Assembly (NCBI GenBank): GCA_900553695.1
Contig: USEM01000035.1
Coordinates: forward strand, 1-6,038
Origin: an uncultured Clostridium sp.
GTDB taxonomy: Bacteria; Bacillota; Clostridia; TANB77; CAG-508
Length of the DNA: 6,038 nt
Reading direction: 5' to 3'
Below are positions 1 to 4,974 of this stretch, one piece after another; positions within the stretch are counted from its first letter, which is position 1, and each line of letters opens with the position of its first letter. A program made the position numbers and the translations under genes. Below the pieces are notes generated by a model. That model made no database searches. It was given only the letters and a program-made list of their open reading frames with translations, and had not been told where the DNA came from.

Positions 1-76
<76 letters not shown>

Positions 77-93
77 ATTTTTTGTACTGTTAC

Positions 94-122
94 ATTATAC
101 TATATATGCTATGCTGTGTCAA
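94..122 (-). promoter_or_regulatory. Consensus sigma-A promoter for tRNA-Thr
   Basis: On the minus strand the -35 box TTGACA (122-117) and the -10 box TATAAT (99-94) are both perfect consensus and are separated by exactly 17 bases. The predicted start of transcription is near 87, about ten bases before the tRNA 5' end at 76. Such unmodified consensus promoters are typical of stable-RNA genes. The -35 box lies only three bases past the U-run of the asnA terminator, so the tRNA forms its own transcription unit. Confidence 0.93.
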
Positions 123-125
123 TGG

Positions 126-167
126 AAAAACCCACTTTTGAAATAGATTTTTGTTCCAAAAGTGGGT
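126..167 (-). terminator. Intrinsic terminator of asnA
   Basis: A perfect 11-bp inverted repeat (ACCCACTTTTG at 167-157 in its minus-strand sense, pairing with 140-130) has a 16-base loop. On the minus strand it is followed by a run of five T (130-126, the first within the stem). It begins nine bases after the asnA stop codon (178-176). On the plus strand no T-run follows the hairpin, so it acts on minus-strand transcription only. Confidence 0.92.
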
Positions 168-175
168 AATTTATA

Positions 176-1145
176 TTATAATGCTTTTACCATGCAAAGT
201 TCTTTGCATGTCTTTTCTTCCCAATAAGATGCTTGAACTTCTGCAATATGCTTTTTTCCTAGTAATAGCATTAGTACTCTAGATTGCCCTATTCCTCCTC
301 CAATGGTATATGGTATTTCAGCTTTTAAAACTTCTTGGTGATAATGAGTTTTTAATCTATCTTCGCATTTTGCTTTTGCTAGCTGACTTTTTAGAGCCTC
401 AGCATCAACTCTTATTCCCATTGAAGATATTTCTATTGTTTTAGATATTGATTTATCATAAATTAATAAATCTCCGTTTAACTGCCAATCGTCATAATCC
501 GGACTTCTCATATCATGCACTTTTCCTGATTTTAATTTATCTCCAATTCCTATTATAAATACTGCCTTCTTATCTTCGCCAATTATTTGCTCTCTTTCTT
601 TTGGAGTTTTATCTGGATATAAATCCTCAAGTTCTTGGCTAGTTATAAAGTATACTGATTTTGGCAAATCATAACTCAAATATTGATATTTCCCTTTTAC
701 ATATATAGCTGTTTGTCTAATTGCTTTATATATTGCTCTTACTGTGTCTTTTAGATACTCTAGGTTTCTATCATTTTTATCAATTACTTTTTCCCAGTCC
801 CATTGCTCAACATAAAATGAATGAATATCATCTACTATTTCATCCTTTCTAATTGCTTTCATATCTGCATATAAACCTGTATGCATTCCAAATCCATACC
901 TACCGTAAAGCCTCTCTTTTCCATTTCGCAAGTGAATGTATTATTTCAAATTCTTCTTCACCCTTTTTAAAACTTATTGGTTTTTCAACCCCTGATAATT
1001 GATCTTGTAATCCTGTTGAACTCTTTAAAAATAATGGTCCTTGTGCTTTTGTTATTCCAAGCCTTACCTCTAGTTGTCTTTCAAAATATTTTTTTGTTTC
1101 GTCTATAGCTTTTATAGTTTCATAATAGCTAAGTTCTTCTTTCAT
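176..1145 (-). pseudogene. asnA: Aspartate--ammonia ligase (asparagine synthetase A), frameshifted
   Basis: AsnA makes L-asparagine from aspartate, ammonia and ATP in the cytoplasm, using a fold related to class II aminoacyl-tRNA synthetases. The start is ATG 1145-1143, with an AGAAGGGG ribosome site five bases upstream. Frame 1 gives 80 family-like residues ending in HSLAKWKREAL, then Arg and a stop (TAG 902-900). Family similarity continues one base over, as GRYGF...GLYADMKAIRKDE, to the stop at 176. Removing one base near 905 joins the halves into 322 residues, close to the 330 of E. coli AsnA. Conserved stretches survive on both sides: QDQLSGVEK (~47-55), HSLAKWKR (70-77), QWDW (114-117), RSPDYDDW (213-220), SSMGIRVD (240-247) and GGGIGQSR (282-289). 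Because all else is intact, the break is either recent, a sequencing error, or (less likely) recoded. An Asn T-box and own promoter precede the gene and a terminator follows it. Identity is very sure; whether it is truly inactive is not. Confidence 0.9.
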
Positions 1146-1208
1146 ATTAACCCCTTCTTTCTTTAAATTTCAAATAAATAAAGTGTTCACTTTCCCCCTT
1201 TCATATTC

Positions 1209-1251
1209 AAAAATACCAGTATTCTCCTATACTAAGGACGAATACTGGTAT
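1209..1251 (-). terminator. Regulatory terminator hairpin of the asnA T-box
   Basis: Minus-strand arms ATACCAGTATTC (1251-1240) and GAATACTGGTAT (1224-1213) are perfectly complementary. An inner TCCT/AGGA pair (1238-1235 with 1228-1225) extends the stem, and TTTTT (1213-1209) follows. The 5' arm directly abuts the T-box antiterminator sequence, as expected for mutually exclusive folds. It ends about 60 bases before the asnA start codon. Confidence 0.93.
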
Positions 1252-1476
1252 CCGCGGTGCCACCTTATTTATTATTAAAGGTTTTAATATCTTTAACAAT
1301 CCCTTTTTTGCTCTAACAAGCATAGCAATTTGATAACGGTTTGCTTCCGGACTAGTCTACTAAGATTTACTTTTCGGTAGTCTGCTCCGAGGTGTTCTTT
1401 CACAATACTTTTATAATTACTTCACACTATACGTAACTCACTGATATAAAATGTAAGGTTACTTTTCCTCTTCAAT
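1209..1476 (-). promoter_or_regulatory. T-box riboswitch, asparagine-specific (AAC specifier), upstream of asnA
   Basis: On the minus strand this leader has the T-box landmarks in order. A stem I base contains the GA-rich AGGAAAAGTAA (1469-1459). A distal stem-loop region follows (about 1440-1410). The specifier AAC (1396-1394) sits in GAAAGAACACCTCGGAG, in the same register as GGC in the well-studied glyQS T-box. The T-box sequence AAGGTGGCACCGCGG lies at 1266-1252. In its bulge, UGGC (1262-1259) complements the GCCA 3' end expected of tRNA-Asn with discriminator G73. The terminator is a perfect 12-bp stem (1251-1240 with 1224-1213) followed by TTTTT. Uncharged tRNA-Asn should favour the antiterminator and switch on asnA when asparagine is scarce. 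The specifier register is inferred by comparison, but it agrees with both the discriminator match and the downstream gene. Confidence 0.95.
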
Positions 1477-1487
1477 GCATTTTTACT

Positions 1488-1516
1488 ATGATAACATATT
1501 TTTTACTTCATGTCAA
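1488..1516 (-). promoter_or_regulatory. Promoter of the T-box/asnA unit
   Basis: On the minus strand, TTGACA (1516-1511) and TATCAT (1493-1488) are separated by 17 bases. TGT immediately precedes the -10, giving an extended -10 (TGN). Transcription would start near 1481, just before T-box stem I. The promoter lies 30 bases past the dtd stop codon, and no convincing terminator separates the two. Read-through from the dtd operon is therefore possible, but asnA has its own start signal. Confidence 0.85.
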
Positions 1517-1528
1517 CATTATATGTTA
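1492..1528. repeat. Short inverted repeat flanking the asnA promoter
   Basis: TAACATAT (1492-1499) and ATATGTTA (1521-1528) form an 8-bp perfect inverted repeat with 21 bases between the arms. A nested dyad AACAT-TAT-ATGTT (1515-1527) overlaps the -35 box. The arms cover the -10 on one side and lie just upstream of the -35 on the other. It could be an operator, but the AT-rich composition makes chance occurrence plausible. As RNA it would be a weak AU stem without a U-run, so I do not call it a dtd terminator. Confidence 0.35.
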
Positions 1529-1545
1529 CTTTTTTAGATATTATA

Positions 1546-1983
1546 TTATTTTTCCAAAATTATTGTTACTGGTCCATCATTTAATAAGCTCACTTTCATA
1601 TCTGCTCCAAATATGCCTGAACCAACGTGTTTTACCTCTTTTGCACATTGTGCTTTGAAGTATTCATATAACTCATTTGCTTTTTCTGGTGGTGCAGCAT
1701 TTACAAAACTAGGTCTGTTTCCTTTTTGGCAATCTGCATAAAGAGTAAATTGTGATACTACTAAGATTTCTCCATCTATATCTTTTACTGATAAATTCAT
1801 TTTTTCGTTTTCATCCCTAAATATTCGTAAATTACAAACTTTTTTTAATAGTTCATCTGCATTTTTAGTTGTATCATCTGGTCCAACTCCAAGTAGAACT
1901 AATAAGCCTCTGCCTATCTCTCCTGTAGTTTTTCCATCAACCTTTACATCTGCATTTTTTACTCTTTGTATTACTGCTCTCAT
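1546..1983 (-). CDS. dtd: D-aminoacyl-tRNA deacylase
   Basis: Dtd hydrolyses the ester bond of D-amino acids mischarged onto tRNA, and also glycine from tRNA-Ala, keeping translation homochiral. At 145 residues it has the usual family length. The N-terminus MRAVIQRV is typical. The two catalytic-pocket signatures are present: SQFT (77-80) within a stretch reading SQFTLYADC...KGNRPSF, and the Gly-cisPro motif in NDGPVT (135-140). The conserved GIFGADMKVSL precedes it. The enzyme works as a cytoplasmic homodimer in which each Gly-cisPro loop enters the partner's active site. ATG 1983 is supported by an AAAGGA ribosome site about nine bases upstream. It appears to be the last gene of the pgsA-ligA-hypothetical-dtd cluster, 25 bases after the small gene's stop. 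No clear terminator follows. Confidence 0.97.
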   Translation of the reverse strand: MRAVIQRVKNADVKVDGKTTGEIGRGLLVLLGVGPDDTTKNADELLKKVCNLRIFRDENEKMNLSVKDIDGEILVVSQFTLYADCQKGNRPSFVNAAPPEKANELYEYFKAQCAKEVKHVGSGIFGADMKVSLLNDGPVTIILEK

Positions 1984-2008
1984 AATTTGTTATCCTTTCA
2001 TTTATGTT

Positions 2009-2242
2009 TTAATGTATTTTGTATTCTATATTTTCCATAAAATCAAATAGTTCCTTTACTGCTTTTAGTGTTACTATTTGCTGTTTGGGGTGTGGTCCTT
2101 TTTCGTTTTTATCTACTAGTTCTCTTGAATAGCAATTTTTATCCAGCTTTGAAAGAAGGTACCTTTTGCCCATATATGTGTAGTATATTTGATATCCTTC
2201 GTTTAGTTCTTTCCATAGTCTTTCAAATGTATATTCTTCCAT
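2009..2242 (-). CDS. Small hypothetical protein between ligA and dtd
   Basis: I do not recognise this 77-residue protein. It is hydrophilic and rich in Lys, Glu and Tyr, with no signal peptide or membrane segment. It reads as an amphipathic start (MEEYTFERLWKELNEGY), a probable beta-rich middle (YYTYMGKRYLLSKL), a polar linker, and a helical C-terminus (TLKAVKELFDFME). It looks like a real gene: GAAAGGA lies upstream, it fits neatly between ligA (18 bases before) and dtd (25 bases after), and it shares their strand. An in-frame ATG six bases further upstream (2248) would be only two bases from the ribosome site, whereas ATG 2242 is eight bases away, so I chose the latter. The single Cys is not part of any metal-binding pattern. 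Function cannot be assigned; its position gives only a loose association with translation or DNA maintenance genes. Confidence 0.75.
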   Translation of the reverse strand: MEEYTFERLWKELNEGYQIYYTYMGKRYLLSKLDKNCYSRELVDKNEKGPHPKQQIVTLKAVKELFDFMENIEYKIH

Positions 2243-2250
2243 TTGCATGT

Positions 2251-2257
2251 TCCTTTC
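2251..2257 (-). promoter_or_regulatory. Ribosome binding site deciding the small gene's start
   Basis: Minus-strand GAAAGGA lies between the ligA stop codon and the small hypothetical gene. It is two bases from ATG 2248 and eight bases from ATG 2242. The second spacing is normal and the first is too short, which favours the start at 2242. Confidence 0.6.
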
Positions 2258-2260
2258 AAT

Positions 2261-4237
2261 CTATTTTATCATTTCATCAAACTGTGCCTCAGTAATTACT
2301 GGTATTCCTAAACTTTGTGCTTTAGTTAGCTTACTTCCTGCATCTTCCCCTGCTAGTACATAAGATGTTTTTTTAGATACAGAGCCTGATGTTTTGCCTC
2401 CAAGTTTTTCTATAATTTCACTTGCCTCGTCTCTTGTGAAATTTTCAAGCGTTCCTGTAAGTACAAATGTTTTACCTAAAAATCTATTATCACTGTTTTC
2501 ATCTTCAATCTCTCTCATATTAACCCCTGCTGCTTTTAATTTTTTAAGCAAATCTTTCGTTTGGTCTTGCATGAAAAATTCTCTTATACTATTAGCTGTT
2601 ATCTCGCCAATCTCATCAACAAAAGTTAGTGTTCCAAAGTTTGCTTTTGCTAAATCATCCATTGTACCAAATCTTTTTGCAAGTATTTTAGCTGATTTTG
2701 CTCCAACCTGCTCTATTCCTAATGCTGTAATTAATCTATCTAAATTGTTTTCCTTGCTTTTATTTATATTATTTATTAATTTTTCTGCAAATCTTTTGCC
2801 ATCCTTTTTTAAGCTTGCAACATCTTCTACTTTTAAAGAATAAATGTCCGCAATATTATGAATTAGGCCTTTTTCGTATAGTTGCTCGATTACCTTTTCT
2901 CCAAGTCCATCAATATTCATTGCTTCTTTTGAAGCAAAATGCTCTATATTTCTTAAATTTCTTGCAGGACATTCTATTCCTATACATTTGTTAACAGATT
3001 GCCCTGGCACACGAATTACTTCTCCGCCACAAACAGGGCATGTTGTAGGCATTTCGAAATCTTTCTCTTCTCCTGTTCTTTTTTCTACTACTGCACGTAC
3101 AACCTCTGGAATTACATCTCCTGCTTTTTGTATTATTACTCTGTCTCCAATTTTCAAATCTTTTTCTTTAACAAAATCTTCATTATGAAGTGTTGTTTTA
3201 GATATTTTTGAGCCTGCAACAATAACTGGTTCTAGTATTGCCATTGGTGTTATTGCACCTGTTCTTCCAACTTGGCAGACTATATCTTTTAAAACTGTTT
3301 CTTTTTGCTCTGGTGGGTATTTATACGCCACAGCCCATTTTGGAGTTTTAAAAGTTGTTCCAATTTTCTCTCTTAAAGCTAAATTATCAACTTTTACAAC
3401 TGCTCCATCTATTCCAAAGTCAAGATCTGGTCTCATTTCTCCAATTTTTTCAATTGCATTTTTGACTTTTATTATGGTGTCACATGGGATAAGAACTGGG
3501 TTTATGTTAAATCCTATACCTTTTAGGTACTTTAAAGATTCATAATGTGATGTAAACTCCTTTGTTTCACACTTTTGAACATTAAATATGAAAATATCAA
3601 GTGGTCTTGATGCTGCAATTTTGCTATCTAGCTGACGAAGTGAACCAGCAGCTAAATTTCTTGCATTTGCAAATTTTTCATCTTCATCTAATGTTTCATT
3701 TAATTTATCAAAATCTTCTTTTCCAATAAACACTTCTCCACGTACAATTATATCTATTGGTTCTTTTAATTTTTGTGGTATGTGTTTTATTGTTTTTAGG
3801 TTTTCTGTAACATCTTCTCCAACTAGCCCATTACCTCTTGTTGCGCCTCTTATAAATTCTCCATTTTTGTATTCTAAGGCAACAGACAAGCCATCTATTT
3901 TTGTTTCAACTACATATTCTGTTACATTTTCCTTTTGCATTTTTAAACAGAATTCATTTACTTCTTCTAAAGAAAAAACATCTTGCAAACTTTGAAGTGG
4001 AACTGCATGTTCAACTTTCTCAAAGCCTTCTTTTACTGTTCCACCAACCTTTTGAGTTAAAGAATTTTTAGATACAAACTCTGGAAATTCCTTCTCTAAG
4101 TTTTTAAGTTCGTTCATAAGCATATCATACTCAAAATCGCTTATTTCTGGTGCATCATCATCATAATATTTTGTAGCATAATATGCTGTTAATTTATTTA
4201 ATTTCTCTATTCTTTTTTTTGCTTGTGTTTTATTCAT
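2261..4237 (-). CDS. ligA: NAD-dependent DNA ligase LigA
   Basis: LigA seals nicks in duplex DNA during lagging-strand synthesis and repair, using NAD+ to adenylate itself. The 658 residues match the family's usual 650-680 and show the full domain order. The NMN-binding Ia domain has YYDDDAPEISDFEYD (24-38). The adenylation domain has the nucleophile Lys113 in KIDG, then GRTGAITP (324-331) at the start of the OB fold. The zinc finger has Cys400, Cys403, Cys418 and Cys423. Helix-hairpin-helix repeats follow at about 430-560 (IDGLGEKVIEQL, ALGIEQVGAKSAK). A C-terminal BRCT domain begins near 585 (FLGKTFVLTGTL). No key residue is missing. ATG 4237 follows an AAAGGAAGG ribosome site by eight bases, and that site begins at the pgsA stop codon. 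The 16-base gap to pgsA indicates co-transcription. Confidence 0.99.
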   Translation of the reverse strand: MNKTQAKKRIEKLNKLTAYYATKYYDDDAPEISDFEYDMLMNELKNLEKEFPEFVSKNSLTQKVGGTVKEGFEKVEHAVPLQSLQDVFSLEEVNEFCLKMQKENVTEYVVETKIDGLSVALEYKNGEFIRGATRGNGLVGEDVTENLKTIKHIPQKLKEPIDIIVRGEVFIGKEDFDKLNETLDEDEKFANARNLAAGSLRQLDSKIAASRPLDIFIFNVQKCETKEFTSHYESLKYLKGIGFNINPVLIPCDTIIKVKNAIEKIGEMRPDLDFGIDGAVVKVDNLALREKIGTTFKTPKWAVAYKYPPEQKETVLKDIVCQVGRTGAITPMAILEPVIVAGSKISKTTLHNEDFVKEKDLKIGDRVIIQKAGDVIPEVVRAVVEKRTGEEKDFEMPTTCPVCGGEVIRVPGQSVNKCIGIECPARNLRNIEHFASKEAMNIDGLGEKVIEQLYEKGLIHNIADIYSLKVEDVASLKKDGKRFAEKLINNINKSKENNLDRLITALGIEQVGAKSAKILAKRFGTMDDLAKANFGTLTFVDEIGEITANSIREFFMQDQTKDLLKKLKAAGVNMREIEDENSDNRFLGKTFVLTGTLENFTRDEASEIIEKLGGKTSGSVSKKTSYVLAGEDAGSKLTKAQSLGIPVITEAQFDEMIK

Positions 4238-4253
4238 TTAGAAAACCTTCCTT

Positions 4254-4844
4254 TTATTTAAGTAATTCTTTACCACCTTTTAAGTAGTCAACTCCTGAAA
4301 ATACTGCTGCTATTGTTGAAATTAGCATTAATGAGCTTGATAACACGTTTATAACTAAGCTATATCCTGTTAAATTTCCAGAAATGAATGCTCCAAAGTT
4401 GTTCAAATCTAAGAAAGCTAATATAATTGCTATCATTTGTGTACATGTTTTAATTTTACCCCAAATGCTTGCTGCAATAACTTTTCCACCCTTTTCAACT
4501 GCTACTAATCTGTAACCAGAAACAACAAATTCTCTTGCAAGAACTATAATTGGAATCCATGCTGGTAAATAGTCCATTTCAACTAACATAAGCATTGCAG
4601 ATAAGACTAAAATTTTATCAGCCAACGGGTCTGCAAATTTTCCAAATGTAGTTACTAAATTACATTTTCTTGCAATCTTTCCATCTAAGTGATCTGTGTA
4701 AGATGCAATTGCAAATATTGCAATTATAATTAAGTTTTGAACAGGAATTCCCCATACATCTCCTGGAATTCCTAGTAATGGTATTATAACCATTATTGGT
4801 ACTAAAATAATTCTAAAAATTGTTAGTTTGTTTGGTAAGTTCAT
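4254..4844 (-). CDS. pgsA: CDP-diacylglycerol--glycerol-3-phosphate 3-phosphatidyltransferase
   Basis: PgsA is an integral membrane enzyme that makes phosphatidylglycerol phosphate from CDP-diacylglycerol and sn-glycerol 3-phosphate, the committed step to phosphatidylglycerol and cardiolipin. The CDP-alcohol phosphotransferase signature DGxxAR-x8-G-x3-D-x3-D is perfect, with Asp54, Gly55, Ala58, Arg59, Gly68, Asp72 and Asp76; Asp51 precedes it. The N-terminus MNLPNKLTIFRI is typical of PgsA rather than of phosphatidylserine or cardiolipin synthases. Hydrophobic segments near 8-26, 36-50, 76-90, 94-110, 132-146 and 162-183 fit the six-helix fold. The length of 196 residues is normal. ATG 4844 has an AAGGAG ribosome site eight bases upstream. 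It is the first gene of the minus-strand cluster, divergent from serS, and has its own predicted promoter embedded in an inverted repeat. Confidence 0.96.
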   Translation of the reverse strand: MNLPNKLTIFRIILVPIMVIIPLLGIPGDVWGIPVQNLIIIAIFAIASYTDHLDGKIARKCNLVTTFGKFADPLADKILVLSAMLMLVEMDYLPAWIPIIVLAREFVVSGYRLVAVEKGGKVIAASIWGKIKTCTQMIAIILAFLDLNNFGAFISGNLTGYSLVINVLSSSLMLISTIAAVFSGVDYLKGGKELLK

Positions 4845-4863
4845 ATAAACATCTCCTTAAAAA

Positions 4864-4900
4864 TTTATCATGTATAATATATCAAATTTTTCATGATAAA
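4864..4900. repeat. Inverted and direct repeats over the pgsA promoter
   Basis: TTTATCATG (4864-4872) and CATGATAAA (4892-4900) form a perfect 9-bp inverted repeat with a 19-base centre. In the same area aaatttatcatg (4861-4872) and aaatttttcatg (4884-4895) are direct repeats with one mismatch, 23 bases apart. The arms bracket the pgsA -10 box. Since transcription would start near 4869, inside one arm, the structure cannot act as an RNA hairpin of the pgsA message. A protein-binding operator is the likelier reading, with the regulator unknown. Confidence 0.5.
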
Positions 4901-4904
4901 ACAA
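4876..4904 (-). promoter_or_regulatory. Promoter of the pgsA-ligA-dtd cluster
   Basis: Minus-strand TTGTTT (4904-4899) and TATATT (4881-4876) are separated by 17 bases, and TGA directly before the -10 makes it an extended -10. The -35 matches consensus only partly. The predicted start near 4869 leaves a leader of about 25 bases containing the pgsA ribosome site. The -10 lies in the centre of the inverted repeat at 4864-4900. Confidence 0.65.
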
Positions 4905-4923
4905 CTGTTATTTGAAAAAATTA

Positions 4924-4952
4924 TTGCAAAATGGAAGATTTTATAGTAAAAT
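4924..4952 (+). promoter_or_regulatory. Promoter of serS
   Basis: TTGCAA (4924-4929) and TAAAAT (4947-4952) are separated by 17 bases. Transcription would start near 4959, giving a leader of only about 15 bases that consists almost wholly of the ribosome site. There is thus no room for a T-box, although many Firmicute synthetase genes, serS included, have one. The -35 box lies 20 bases from the divergent pgsA -35. Confidence 0.65.
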
Positions 4953-4974
4953 ATTGGGGAGGAAGTGAGTTCAA

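Noticed and set aside
176..931. The 3' part of asnA as an independent gene starting at TTG 931
   Set aside because: Its first nine residues do not match AsnA, there is no ribosome site before the TTG, and the real similarity starts only after the frame break. It is the second half of the frameshifted gene.
1484..1545. A terminator for the dtd operon in the dtd-asnA spacer
   Set aside because: Only a weak AU-rich inverted repeat is present, with a long loop and no U-run after it, and it overlaps the asnA promoter.
2243..2248. Upstream ATG (2248) as start of the small hypothetical gene
   Set aside because: It lies only two bases from the GAAAGGA ribosome site; ATG 2242 has normal eight-base spacing. 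The difference is two residues and is not certain.
2068..2295. Plus-strand 75-residue open frame opposite the small hypothetical gene
   Set aside because: It lies antisense to the small gene and the ligA end, has hydrophobic low-complexity content typical of reverse translation, and lacks a ribosome site.
2394..2843. Plus-strand 149-residue open frame inside ligA
   Set aside because: It is a Ser/Leu/Phe-rich antisense shadow of the Lys/Glu-rich ligA coding strand; the ligA frame is fully supported by motifs.
2988..3995. Three further plus-strand open frames (2988-3188, 2999-3211, 3780-3995)
   Set aside because: All are antisense to ligA; the first two overlap each other in different frames and none shows a family motif.
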